From the NCBI GenBank assembly GCA_014190015.1, contig BJFT01000007.1:1-43696 (forward strand): DNA of 43,696 nucleotides, given 5' to 3'. This document shows positions 1 through 8,211 of the stretch, piece after piece. Position numbers and translations under genes: made by a program. Source of the stretch: Actinomycetes bacterium. Lineage in GTDB: Bacteria; Actinomycetota; Actinomycetes; Nanopelagicales; Nanopelagicaceae. Numbering within the stretch: position 1 is the first letter of the stretch; the number at the start of each line of letters is the position of its first letter. Below the pieces are notes generated by a model, which did not search any database, had not been told where the DNA came from, and saw nothing but the letters and a program-made list of their open reading frames with translations.

Positions 1-533
1 TTTTTAAGAGCATAAAGAATTGCACCGACTGAATAGAAAAGACCACCGATCAGAATTGGAAGCAATACCCAGAGGCCGCCCTCTTTATATAGCTGCGGCG
101 TATAAATCACTGCTACCCAACCGAGTAATAAGTAATTAGCTACATATAACCAACGAGGTGCACCAACCCAAAAGACTCGGAGTGCAACTCCAGCGAGTGC
201 ACCAATCCAAACGACAACGAGCAGTGTTACTCGATCGCGGCCATCAAGTAATGCAACTGCAAAAGGCGTATACGAACCCGCAATAAGTAAGTTGATGTTG
301 GCATGATCCCAGCGACGCCAAATGATTTTCTTTTCGGGTGACCAAGGAACGCGGTGATAAATTGCAGAAACACTAAAGAGCATAATTGCAGTTATTGAAT
401 ACAGGGCAACAGCAAACTTGAGTGAAGAGTTACTTAGAATAAACAAAACTAGAGATGCGATGAAAACTACAGGTGTTGCACCGAGATGAAACCAACCGCG
501 TAACTTTGGTGGTGCTGGAATCTGAGTTGTCAT
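1..533 (-). CDS. HlyIII/TrhA family membrane protein, 3' end cut by window
   Basis: Reading the minus strand from the ATG at 533 gives about 177 residues that run off the window edge without a stop. The protein is a multi-pass membrane protein of the hemolysin III / PAQR-like family (TrhA, YqfA). The family signatures are visible: an early Tyr-His-Arg near residue 60 (SAIYHR) followed by DHANINLLIAGSYTPF, which matches the conserved Asp-His and Tyr-Thr-Pro segment. The later conserved histidines would lie outside the window. Family members are linked to membrane lipid homeostasis; haemolysis is an old and poorly supported name. It lies 34 nt downstream of an MFS transporter gene on the same strand, and TAGGCT six bases before the ATG suggests its own leaderless promoter. 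Family assignment is confident; physiological role is not known. Confidence 0.85.
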   Translation of the reverse strand, partial: MTTQIPAPPKLRGWFHLGATPVVFIASLVLFILSNSSLKFAVALYSITAIMLFSVSAIYHRVPWSPEKKIIWRRWDHANINLLIAGSYTPFAVALLDGRDRVTLLVVVWIGALAGVALRVFWVGAPRWLYVANYLLLGWVAVIYTPQLYKEGGLWVLLPILIGGLFYSVGAILYALK

Positions 534-539
534 ACGTAA

Positions 540-545
540 AGCCTA
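540..545 (-). promoter_or_regulatory. Putative -10 (TAGGCT) of a leaderless promoter for the HlyIII-family gene
   Basis: On the minus strand TAGGCT is followed by exactly six bases and then the ATG at 533. No Shine-Dalgarno sequence is present. The same hexamer and spacing precede the cobalamin adenosyltransferase gene at 29809. No convincing -35 is seen. The hexamer lies inside a small direct repeat. Confidence 0.4.
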
Positions 546-567
546 GTTGCCTAGAACCTAGTTGCAC

Positions 568-1773
568 TCACTTAAGGGTGCGAAGCGATTTCACGCTCAA
601 GGAAGCGATTGCTGCTATAAATGTAAGGATTCCTGTAGCCCACAACGTAGGGGTGATTCCGAAATACGCTGCTGCTGGTCCTGCGAATGCGACACCTATT
701 GGTGCGATACCAAATGAACCCAAAGCGTCATAAGCGGCAACACGTGAATATGACTCTTCTGGAATGTGAGATTGCATCGCTGTGTTCCACTGGACCATAA
801 AGATATCTATTGCAACTCCAGAGATTGCTCCGCATATCATCGTAATAAATAGTGGTTGTGATGAAGCTATTGCGAAATTCCACACTGATGAAATTGCGAT
901 CAAAATCATTGATGTTGCTAATGGACGCTTAAACTTAATTTTCAGCGCAAGGGCACTTCCGCAAATCATTCCTGTTGTGACCGCAGCAAGATTGAGTGAC
1001 CAATTTCTTGGGCCATTATCTCCCTGGTCATATGCCAAAGGACCTAGTACTTGCCAGATAGATTCAAAGCACATGTTGATGACAGCAAATGAACAAACTA
1101 TTGCAATCACCCAGGGGCGGGCAACAAATTCATGCCAACCAATTCGCAAATCGTGAATGACTGAGTTTTCTTCGCGTTTTGGCATTGGCGGAAGATCTAA
1201 ATTCCAGAGCAAGATACCTGCAATTAGGAAAGTAATTGCATCAATTAATAAAGCCCATCCAGATCCGTAGAGAGTTACAAGCGTGCCGCCGATGAGTGCA
1301 CCAACAACAAAGCCAATATTGCTAGATAGCGCCACAATGGCATTTCCATCTTTTAGTTTTTCTTTAGGCAAGATTTCAGGTAGTACACCGACCATTGCAG
1401 GCCACCACAAAGCGTTGAGAACTCCGAATATTGCGCCCATGAGTGCAAGTAGCCAGACAGATGGGAAGTGACCCAAGAAAGAGATAGCGCTTATTGCAAC
1501 AAAGATGCTTCCGATAATGTCGGCGCCACCAACAACGCGATTTCGTTTATACCTATCGCCAACAACTCCGCCAACAAGCATCAGTGCAACCATCGGAACA
1601 AAACGTGCAGCCATTACAAAACTTAGATCTTTGCCATCTGCGCCGGGGATGCTTAAAACGCCGTATGCCAAGGCAATTGGGGAGAGACCGTTACCTAAGT
1701 TAGAAATAAAACGTGCACCAATAAGGGCAACAAAACCTTTGTGTGCTCGAAGTTCTTTTAATTGAGTAATCAA
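568..1773 (-). CDS. MFS transporter
   Basis: A 401-residue major facilitator superfamily permease with about 12 hydrophobic segments, the usual length for the family. The loop after TM2 carries a motif A-like GGVVGDRYKRNRV (about residues 63-75), and the N-terminus resembles the enterobactin-exporter/macrolide-efflux type of drug:H+ antiporters (ISNLGNGLSPIALAYGV). The start is a TTG at 1773, supported by GAAGG seven bases upstream; no better start exists in frame. It is the first gene of a short minus-strand run ending in the HlyIII-family gene, with tRNA-Leu upstream on the same strand. The substrate cannot be read from sequence; efflux of a small molecule is the family expectation. Confidence 0.85.
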   Translation of the reverse strand: MITQLKELRAHKGFVALIGARFISNLGNGLSPIALAYGVLSIPGADGKDLSFVMAARFVPMVALMLVGGVVGDRYKRNRVVGGADIIGSIFVAISAISFLGHFPSVWLLALMGAIFGVLNALWWPAMVGVLPEILPKEKLKDGNAIVALSSNIGFVVGALIGGTLVTLYGSGWALLIDAITFLIAGILLWNLDLPPMPKREENSVIHDLRIGWHEFVARPWVIAIVCSFAVINMCFESIWQVLGPLAYDQGDNGPRNWSLNLAAVTTGMICGSALALKIKFKRPLATSMILIAISSVWNFAIASSQPLFITMICGAISGVAIDIFMVQWNTAMQSHIPEESYSRVAAYDALGSFGIAPIGVAFAGPAAAYFGITPTLWATGILTFIAAIASLSVKSLRTLK

Positions 1774-1820
1774 TGTAAGTCCTTCGATTAATTCTTACCG
1801 ATTAGTAAATATAAAAAAGC

Positions 1821-1904
1821 TGGTGCGGGAGGCGGGACTTGAACCCGCACGTCCGAAGACACAGGTTCCTAAGACCTGCGTGTCTGCCATTTCACCACTC
1901 CCGC
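1821..1904 (-). tRNA. trnL-UAG: tRNA-Leu (anticodon UAG)
   Basis: The minus strand folds as a class II tRNA. The acceptor GCGGGAG pairs with CTCCCGC before an encoded CCA at 1821-1823. The anticodon arm is CAGGT-CTTAGGA-ACCTG, giving anticodon UAG. A variable arm (TGTCTTCGGACG) and the T-arm GGTTCAAGTCC are present. The long variable arm and UAG anticodon identify leucine, reading CUA and CUN codons. Confidence 0.95.
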
Positions 1905-2011
1905 AAAAGAGTGCCACCAGATTTGTTACCTAAATCCTGTGGAATATGGGCAAGGTTAGAGGTAAGTTCGCCCTGTTGCCAAAACGGCTAATTCTCACGA
2001 AGGGTTTGACC

Positions 2012-3163
2012 ATGTCATTTGATCCAAAACCTGCAGATAAGTTCACCTTTGGTCTCTGGACCGTTGGCTGGCAAGCACGCGATCCTTTTGGTGATGCAAC
2101 TCGCGATGCACTCGACCCAGTGCGTTCAGTCAATGAACTTGCAGCACGTGGCGCATACGGTGTGACTTTTCACGATGATGACTTGATTCCTTTTGGTAGC
2201 GATGAAACGCAACGTCGCAAGCACATCGATCGTTTCAAGAAAGCTCTCGATGAAACTGGAATGAAAGTTCCAATGGCAACGACAAATCTATTTACGCACC
2301 CAGTATTTAAAGATGGTGCCTTTACAAGCAACGATAAAGACATACGTCGTTATGCACTTCGCAAGACCATGAAGAATATTGAACTTGCTGCCGAACTCGG
2401 AGCAGAGATTTATGTTGCATGGGGTGGACGAGAAGGAGCAGAGTCAGACGGAGCAAAGGATGCATACGTTGCACTTGATCGCTTCCGTGAAGCATTTAAC
2501 ACTCTTGGTCAATTCGTAAAAGATAATGGCTACAACATAAAGTTTGCACTCGAACCAAAACCAAATGAACCACGTGGCGATATCTTCTTGCCAACAATTG
2601 GTCATGCGCTCGCGTTCATCAACGAACTTGACTACCCAGAAATGGTTGGCGTTAATCCAGAAGTTGGTCACGAGCAAATGGCTGGTCTCAACTTCGTACA
2701 CGGAATTGCGCAAGCGTTGTGGCACAAGAAGTTATTCCACATTGATCTAAATGGTCAGCACGGTCCAAAGTATGATCAGGATCTAGTCTTTGGTCATGGA
2801 GATCTCAAATCAGCATTCTTCTTAGTTGATCTGCTAGAAAGTTATAAGTACAGCGGACCTAAGCACTTTGATTACAAGCCAGCCCGTACAGAAGATGACA
2901 AAGGCGTATGGGCATCAGCATCGTCAAATATGCGTACTTATTTGATTCTTAAAGAGCGCGCAGCAGCATTTAGAAAAGATTCACGTGTTCTTGCTGCAAT
3001 GAAGGAATCAAATATTCCAGGTCTTACAGAACCAACACTTGCAAGTGGTGAAACTTGGAAGGATCTTGCTAAGGATTCCTTCGACGTAGAAGCCGCTGGA
3101 AAGCGTGGTTATGGATACGAAGTTATTGATCAGTTAGCGCTAGAGCATTTAATGGGCGTCTAA
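2012..3163 (+). CDS. xylA: Xylose isomerase
   Basis: Converts D-xylose to D-xylulose in the cytoplasm, the first step of the isomerase pathway, using two divalent metal ions. With the ATG at 2012 the protein is 383 residues and all catalytic and metal positions fall on the standard numbering of actinobacterial XylA: His54, Asp57, Glu181, Lys183, Glu217, His220, Asp245, Asp255, Asp257 and Asp287. That match, plus AAGGG upstream of 2012, rules out the earlier in-frame ATG at 1946. It converges on the xylose ABC importer genes, 18 nt away, so uptake and isomerisation are encoded together. No xylulokinase gene (xylB) or xylose repressor is in the window, so the next step and the regulator must be elsewhere. 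Confidence 0.97.
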   Translation: MSFDPKPADKFTFGLWTVGWQARDPFGDATRDALDPVRSVNELAARGAYGVTFHDDDLIPFGSDETQRRKHIDRFKKALDETGMKVPMATTNLFTHPVFKDGAFTSNDKDIRRYALRKTMKNIELAAELGAEIYVAWGGREGAESDGAKDAYVALDRFREAFNTLGQFVKDNGYNIKFALEPKPNEPRGDIFLPTIGHALAFINELDYPEMVGVNPEVGHEQMAGLNFVHGIAQALWHKKLFHIDLNGQHGPKYDQDLVFGHGDLKSAFFLVDLLESYKYSGPKHFDYKPARTEDDKGVWASASSNMRTYLILKERAAAFRKDSRVLAAMKESNIPGLTEPTLASGETWKDLAKDSFDVEAAGKRGYGYEVIDQLALEHLMGV

Positions 3164-3181
3164 GCCTTAGTGAGTTGAGCT

Positions 3182-4408
3182 CTAACTAACCGAACTTCCG
3201 CGGCGAGATACTGCATCAACGCCAGCGGAAACTAATAACACAAGTCCGGTAACAATGAACTTGATACCTGCTGCGTACCCTAAAAGTCCCATGCCGTTAT
3301 CAATAACTGCAACCACAAGACCGCCAAGGATGGCATCTCGCATCTTTCCTTTTCCACCAAATAACGAAGTACCACCGATAACTGCAGCACCAACTGCGTA
3401 GAGAAGTGTTGAGCTACCACCAGTAGTTGGTGAGATTGAATTTTGGCGTGATGCAAAGATCATGCCTGCAACTGCGGCAAGTGAGCTACATATTACGAAT
3501 GCTGAAATTCGAACTCTCTTTACATTAATACCCGCACGACGAGCAGCTTCAGCATTGCCACCCACTGCATAAATATGGCGACCAAAAGCTGTGCGACCAA
3601 GAACGAAAGTTCCAACAGCAAGTAAAAAGAGAATGAGCGGAACTACATAAGGAATTCCTTTAAGGCTCACTAGTTGTGGGTTGTTGCTTCGCTCGACGGT
3701 AAGTGCAAATACCGCACCACCAGTGATAACGAGCAAAGATGAAGTCTTGATCACCCATAATTTAACAAGTTCTGTCTTAAGTCCCGCACGACGACGTGTA
3801 TTTAGTCGATTGAGTCCGGTACCAACGTATGCAACTGCAACGACGATAAAGAAGACCCAACTGAGCAGTGGAGAAAGATTGCTGTTTTCAACTGCAAGAA
3901 TTGTCTTATCTTCGATGCGAATTGTTCCACCTTCACCTGCAAGCAGAAGTAACAGACCTTGGAATGCTAAGAATGCTGCAAGAGTTACAACGAATGAAGG
4001 GATTCCGATTCGTGCGACGAGTGAGCCAAGTACAAAACCAAGTAATGCACCGACCATGATGCTAATTGGAAATGCGATATACCAAGCAAATTGATGATTA
4101 GTTATGAGAATTACTAACACGGCACCAGATACACCAGCAGCGTAACCGGCAGACAAATCTATTTCTCCAAGGAGTAAAACGAAAACTAATCCCATAGCAA
4201 TTACGATTACTGCTGCTGCTTGGGTTAGAAGATTTGCGAAGTTTCCAGGAGTGAGAAATACATCTGACATTGCACCAAAAATTGCGCACAGAGCAACAAG
4301 ACCCAAGATTGCAGGAAGCGCTCCGATATCGCCAGCTTTTACGCGGCTCCAATAATCCGAAGCTGCACCTTTAAGAGTTGGGGATTCGTGAATGATTTCA
4401 GTGCTCAT
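3182..4408 (-). CDS. xylH: Sugar (xylose-type) ABC transporter permease
   Basis: A 408-residue inner membrane permease of the branched BPD_transp_2 family used by ribose/xylose-class importers. Roughly ten to eleven hydrophobic segments are visible. They include LLTQAAAVIVIAMGLVFVLL and GEIDLSAGYAAGVSGA, the conserved Gly-Glu-Ile-Asp-Leu-Ser motif of this family, and a late AVGGNAEAARRAGI coupling-loop motif. An extended hydrophilic stretch around residues 200-220 (NRLNTRRRAGLKTE) separates two halves as in XylH proteins. The start overlaps the stop of the ATPase gene by 4 nt (ATGA), indicating translational coupling. XylH is preferred over other pentose permeases because the binding protein looks like XylF and xylA is adjacent; another pentose or a broader range is possible. 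Confidence 0.88.
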   Translation of the reverse strand: MSTEIIHESPTLKGAASDYWSRVKAGDIGALPAILGLVALCAIFGAMSDVFLTPGNFANLLTQAAAVIVIAMGLVFVLLLGEIDLSAGYAAGVSGAVLVILITNHQFAWYIAFPISIMVGALLGFVLGSLVARIGIPSFVVTLAAFLAFQGLLLLLAGEGGTIRIEDKTILAVENSNLSPLLSWVFFIVVAVAYVGTGLNRLNTRRRAGLKTELVKLWVIKTSSLLVITGGAVFALTVERSNNPQLVSLKGIPYVVPLILFLLAVGTFVLGRTAFGRHIYAVGGNAEAARRAGINVKRVRISAFVICSSLAAVAGMIFASRQNSISPTTGGSSTLLYAVGAAVIGGTSLFGGKGKMRDAILGGLVVAVIDNGMGLLGYAAGIKFIVTGLVLLVSAGVDAVSRRGSSVS

Positions 4409-5163
4409 GCGTTTACTCCTGAAACTCCGGCAGATTTACCAGTGGTGATTAACTCAATAACTTGTTGTGGCTTTACATCTTTCTTTTCAACTTGAGCTGC
4501 CATCTGACCTAAGTAAAGAGCTGCGATGTTATCTGCAACCTCGAAGACGTCATTAAGGTTATGGCTGATTAGAACAACTGCAAGTCCGTTATCTGCCAAG
4601 CGCCGAACAAGGTTGAGAACTTGCTCTGTTTGTGCGACACCAAGCGCCGCGGTTGGTTCGTCAAGAATTACTACTTTGCTATTCCACAAAACAGCGCGCG
4701 CAATTGCAACAGTTTGACGCTGTCCACCTGATAGGGACGCCACGGTCTGGCGAATTGATTTAACTGTGCGAACACTTAGACCATCAAGAGTTTTGCGAGC
4801 GAGTGCTTCCATGGAAGTTTCATTTAATACTGGGCCTTTTTTCTGTTCACGGCCAAGGAACATGTTGTGAACAATGTCGAGGTTGTCACACAATGCTAAA
4901 TCTTGATAAACAATTTCGATTCCGAGTTCGGTTGCATCACGTGGTCCGTTGATCTCGACCTTTTGTCCTTCAAAAAGGAAATCTCCAGCTTCTGGTGTGT
5001 AGATACCAGCGATGCATTTAATTAGCGTGCTTTTTCCTGCACCATTATCTCCAACAAGCGCTGTTACTTTTCCAGCGTATGTGTCGAAGTCAACGCCCTT
5101 TAAAACATTAACTGGGCCGAAAGATTTATTAATTCCACGAAGCGAGAGTATTGGTGAACTCAC
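4405..5163 (-). CDS. xylG: Sugar (xylose-type) ABC transporter ATP-binding protein, single domain
   Basis: A 252-residue ABC ATPase that powers the XylFGH importer. It has Walker A GDNGAGKST (residues 38-46), a Q-loop (YQDLALCDNLD), signature LSGGQRQ, Walker B VVILDEPTAALG and the H-loop His in LISHNLNDV. E. coli XylG has two fused ABC domains (about 510 residues); this protein has only one, so it must act as a homodimer. That is the FrcA-like layout common in actinobacterial sugar importers. AAAAGGAGATTGC before the ATG supplies a Shine-Dalgarno site. It follows xylF after a strong hairpin and overlaps xylH by 4 nt. Confidence 0.9.
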   Translation of the reverse strand: MSSPILSLRGINKSFGPVNVLKGVDFDTYAGKVTALVGDNGAGKSTLIKCIAGIYTPEAGDFLFEGQKVEINGPRDATELGIEIVYQDLALCDNLDIVHNMFLGREQKKGPVLNETSMEALARKTLDGLSVRTVKSIRQTVASLSGGQRQTVAIARAVLWNSKVVILDEPTAALGVAQTEQVLNLVRRLADNGLAVVLISHNLNDVFEVADNIAALYLGQMAAQVEKKDVKPQQVIELITTGKSAGVSGVNA

Positions 5164-5194
5164 AGCAATCTCCTTTTAGTGCTAGTAGAAAGAA

Positions 5195-5228
5195 TTTCGG
5201 CCCGGGGCTTTTAACCCCCGGGCCGAAA
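5195..5228 (-). terminator. GC-rich hairpin between xylF and xylG (attenuator or mRNA stabiliser)
   Basis: Two perfectly complementary 13-base arms (5195-5207 and 5216-5228, TTTCGGCCCGGGG type) enclose an eight-base loop. The hairpin sits 32 nt after the xylF stop and 31 nt before the xylG start. On the minus strand it is followed by TTCTTTC, not a clean U-tract. It is more likely a partial terminator or a 3'-end stabiliser that lets the binding protein be made in excess over the membrane subunits than a complete terminator. Confidence 0.75.
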
Positions 5229-5260
5229 CTTATTTCATTTTCTGCAAAGTTACGAAACTA

Positions 5261-6328
5261 TTAGATTCCGTTAGCTGCGCAGAGATCTTCGATGCCCATG
5301 CAGACATCTTCCTTCTTCTGGAAGCCATCAGCAATAACGTCCTTGACGTTAGCCTTTGTGATTCCGACTGGTACTAGAAGTACTGATGGAACTTCACGAT
5401 CTCCATCTTTTACAACGCCTGTTGCAGTTGTTGCTTCTTCTCCACGGAGAAGAGCAATTGCCAACTCAGCAGTAGCTTCTGCTTCTGCCTTAACTGCCTT
5501 GTAAACAGTGTTTGAAAGGTCACCTGTAAGGATTGCGCGCAATCCGTCAACAGTTGCATCTTGTCCAGATACACAAACCTTGCCGTTTAGCTTGTTCTTC
5601 TTAAGAACTGCTACAGCTGCAAGTCCGAGACCTTCGTTAGCTGAAACAACAGCGTCAAGCTTTCCGCCAGCCTTTGAAAGTTGCTGTTCGAAAATTTGTC
5701 CACCCTTTGCGTTATCCCAGTCTGGGACTGCTTGATCGTCGACCAATGTGTAAGCCTTTGAATCGATCAATGGACGTAGTACTGAATCGTATCCAGCCTT
5801 GAAAAGTGTTGCGTTGTTATCTGTTGGTGAACCGTTTAGGTAAACGATGCGTGCTGTTGACTTACCAGCTGCATCGAGACATGCCTTAATACCTTCACCT
5901 TGTAGCTTGCCTACTGCTTCGTTATCAAATGATACGTAGTAAGAAGCTGAACCACCGACTGTTAAACGGTCGTAGTCAATTGTTGGAACACCTTGTGCAG
6001 CAGCTTTATCCTGAACAGCTTTAGATGAATCAGAATCAAGGTTAACCATTACGAGAACCTTTGCACCTGCTGAAAGCATTTGATCAGCGATTGTCTGGAA
6101 TGCGGCCTTATCGCCATTTGCATTCTGGATATCTACCTTTACACCAGCAGCATCAAATGCAGCTTGTAGGAATCCGCGGTCAGCAGTTTCCCAGCGAGCT
6201 GATGAAGCAGCATCTGGAAGGATTACACCGACGAAACCGTCAGCAGAACTGTCGCTCGATGAGCAACCTGTTAGTGCGATTGCAAATGCAGCAAGTGCTG
6301 CAGTAATCGCTAAACGGCGCTTTGCCAT
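5261..6328 (-). CDS. xylF: Xylose-type ABC transporter substrate-binding lipoprotein
   Basis: A periplasmic-binding-protein-like sugar receptor (type I fold, Peripla_BP_4) anchored to the outer face of the membrane. With the ATG at 6328 it has 355 residues: a positively charged start (MAKRR), a hydrophobic stretch and the lipobox LTGC, then a Ser/Asp-rich linker. Features typical of XylF include GVPTIDYDRL in the first lobe and GKVCVSGQDATVDGLRAI in the second. The longer in-frame ATG at 6436 would bury the signal peptide, and GAAAGGT sits before 6328, so the shorter form is chosen. First gene of the xylFGH operon; a palindromic operator lies 33 nt upstream. Xylose is inferred from XylF-like residues and the neighbouring xylA. 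Confidence 0.88.
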   Translation of the reverse strand: MAKRRLAITAALAAFAIALTGCSSSDSSADGFVGVILPDAASSARWETADRGFLQAAFDAAGVKVDIQNANGDKAAFQTIADQMLSAGAKVLVMVNLDSDSSKAVQDKAAAQGVPTIDYDRLTVGGSASYYVSFDNEAVGKLQGEGIKACLDAAGKSTARIVYLNGSPTDNNATLFKAGYDSVLRPLIDSKAYTLVDDQAVPDWDNAKGGQIFEQQLSKAGGKLDAVVSANEGLGLAAVAVLKKNKLNGKVCVSGQDATVDGLRAILTGDLSNTVYKAVKAEAEATAELAIALLRGEEATTATGVVKDGDREVPSVLLVPVGITKANVKDVIADGFQKKEDVCMGIEDLCAANGI

Positions 6329-6360
6329 AGATTTATTACCTTTCGAAAGGCGGAACACCC

Positions 6361-6383
6361 CTGGTTGAAACCGTTCCAACCAG
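6361..6383. promoter_or_regulatory. 23-bp palindromic operator upstream of xylF
   Basis: CTGGTTGAAAC-C-GTTCCAACCAG is an inverted repeat with 10 of 11 pairs matched around a single central base. The core TTGAAACCGTTCCAA resembles LacI-family operators. It lies between a -10-like TATAAG (6417-6422, minus strand) and the xylF start, where a bound repressor would block elongation. The cognate regulator is not in the window. A transcribed 5' hairpin is an alternative reading. Confidence 0.5.
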
Positions 6384-6416
6384 TTGAGGGGGGTAGAACC
6401 ACGGGCGACGGTATCT

Positions 6417-6422
6417 CTTATA
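6417..6422 (-). promoter_or_regulatory. Putative -10 element of the xylF promoter
   Basis: TATAAG on the minus strand lies about 89 bases before the xylF ATG and upstream of the palindrome at 6361-6383. No good -35 hexamer is seen. The location agrees with repression from a downstream operator. Confidence 0.35.
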
Positions 6423-6509
6423 GGCAAAAAGGTCACCTGCCCTTCACGCTTAAATTAGAATGGATGAAATAACAATTCGGTAACAACGCAGGAGCGCAGG
6501 CGTAAACGG

Positions 6510-6515
6510 TAGCCT
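6510..6515 (+). promoter_or_regulatory. Putative -10 (TAGCCT) of a leaderless argS promoter
   Basis: TAGCCT is followed by seven bases and the argS ATG at 6523. No Shine-Dalgarno site precedes that ATG. This fits the leaderless pattern found before other first genes here. Confidence 0.35.
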
Positions 6516-6522
6516 TTGGCAG

Positions 6523-8211
6523 ATGAGCAGCTCAGAAACCTCCCTTTCCGAGCAGATCTCCGTCCACATCCGCACAGCCATCCTGGCCGCCATCGATGCG
6601 GGTCAATTGCCTAAAGAGATTAGTAAAGAAGTTCCAGAATCAATCTCTCTTGAACGTCCGAAGAATCGCGATCATGGCGACTATGCAACTTCTATTGCTC
6701 TGCAATTAGCAAAACCATCAGGCAAGAATCCACGAGAAGTTGCAGGCATTTTGCAATCGAACTTGGCAGTGATTCCTGAAATTTCAAAAGTTGATATTGC
6801 AGGACCAGGTTTTCTCAACATCACCCTTAATCGTGCAAGCCAAGCCGAGTTAGTTGGCACAATTTTATCTGCTCAGAAAAACTATGGTCGAAGCACCGGT
6901 CTTGCAGGAGTGCGCATCAATCTCGAATTTATTAGCGCAAACCCAACAGGACCGTTACACCTTGGACACACACGATGGGCTGCAGTGGGAGACGCACTCG
7001 GTCGAGTACTAAGTGCAGCCGGAGCCGAAGTTGTTCGTGAGTTTTATATTAACGATCGCGGAAATCAAATGGATTTATTCGGCGCATCGCTAGAGGCTGC
7101 AGCACTTGGAAAACCAATTCCAGAAGATGGTTATCAAGGTCAGTACATTGGCGATATCGCTTCATCCCTTGTTGCGCAAGATTCTAAATTGATATCAATG
7201 CCTGAACCACAACGCGTTAATGAATTTCGTGAACGCGGTTATGCATGGCAACTTGGAGATCAAAAGAGAGTGCTCGATAACTTTGGAACTCACTTTGATG
7301 TCTGGTTCTCAGAGCGCTCGCTGCATGAAGGTGGATCAGTAGATGTTGCAATGGTTAAATTACGTAAACAAGGCCATGTCTTTGAAGAAGAAGGTGCAAC
7401 ATGGCTTCGGACAACTGATTTTGGCGATGACAAAGATCGCGTATTAACAAAAGCCAATGGCGATCTAACTTATTTCGCTTCAGATACTGCGTATTACATC
7501 AATAAGCGCGGCCGTGGATTTGATATATGTATTTATATGTTGGGTGCAGATCACCATGGATACGTTGGTCGTTTAAAGGCAACAGCTGCATGTGCCGGGG
7601 ATGATCCTGAATACAACATTCACGTGTTAATCGGTCAGCTCGTAAAAATCATTGAAGGTGGCGAAGAAGTAAAACTCTCAAAGCGCGCCGGAACAATTAT
7701 CACTCTTGAAGAATTGGTCGAAAAGGTCGGTGTAGACGCTGCGCGCTACACATTGATTCGTTATCCAGTTGATACACCGATGATTTTAGATGTTGATGTA
7801 TTGAAGAGAAATACAAATGAAAACCCTGTTTATTACGTGCAATATGCACATGCTCGTATTGCTGGGGTATTGCGCAATGCGCAAGAACTCAAGATCCCGG
7901 TTGGTCTTGAAAACTTTGATCCTTCCCAGCTCACACATGATCGTGAAAACGAATTGCTTGGTGCACTCGCAGAGTTTCCAAAGATTGTTGCGGGGGCAGC
8001 AGAGATGAGAGAGCCTCACCGAGTTGCTCGTTATCTCGAAGAACTTGCTGGCGTGTATCACCGTTTCTATTCTGATTGTCGCGTGTTGCCATTGGGTGAT
8101 GAACCCATATCTGCCTTGCATAGTGCACGCGCGAATTTATGCGCAGCAACAAATCAAGTGATTAAAAATGGTTTAGATTTACTCGGCGTGAGCGCACCGG
8201 AGAAAATGTGA
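6523..8211 (+). CDS. argS: Arginyl-tRNA synthetase
   Basis: Charges tRNA-Arg with arginine (class Ia synthetase, cytoplasmic). The 562-residue protein has the N-terminal ArgRS additional domain (about residues 8-105), the HIGH-type motif HLGH at residues 146-149 within NPTGPLHLGHTRW, and KLSKRAG in place of canonical KMSKS, as is usual for bacterial ArgRS. The C-terminal anticodon-binding DALR domain begins around residue 440. Length is normal for the family. Its stop overlaps the lysA start (TGATG). The argS-lysA pair is a widespread actinobacterial arrangement and may link lysine and arginine metabolism, as in Corynebacterium. Confidence 0.97.
   Translation: MSSSETSLSEQISVHIRTAILAAIDAGQLPKEISKEVPESISLERPKNRDHGDYATSIALQLAKPSGKNPREVAGILQSNLAVIPEISKVDIAGPGFLNITLNRASQAELVGTILSAQKNYGRSTGLAGVRINLEFISANPTGPLHLGHTRWAAVGDALGRVLSAAGAEVVREFYINDRGNQMDLFGASLEAAALGKPIPEDGYQGQYIGDIASSLVAQDSKLISMPEPQRVNEFRERGYAWQLGDQKRVLDNFGTHFDVWFSERSLHEGGSVDVAMVKLRKQGHVFEEEGATWLRTTDFGDDKDRVLTKANGDLTYFASDTAYYINKRGRGFDICIYMLGADHHGYVGRLKATAACAGDDPEYNIHVLIGQLVKIIEGGEEVKLSKRAGTIITLEELVEKVGVDAARYTLIRYPVDTPMILDVDVLKRNTNENPVYYVQYAHARIAGVLRNAQELKIPVGLENFDPSQLTHDRENELLGALAEFPKIVAGAAEMREPHRVARYLEELAGVYHRFYSDCRVLPLGDEPISALHSARANLCAATNQVIKNGLDLLGVSAPEKM

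Noticed and set aside
542-565. Direct repeat CCTAGTTGC x2 between the MFS and HlyIII genes
   Set aside because: Only nine bases with two copies; nothing suggests an operator, recombination site or mobile element.
1946-2011. Upstream in-frame extension of xylA
   Set aside because: The ATG at 2012 has a ribosome binding site and places every catalytic residue on the standard XylA numbering; the extension has no family similarity.
3164-3181. Possible terminator between xylA and xylH
   Set aside because: Only four to five pairs with no T-run; too weak to call.
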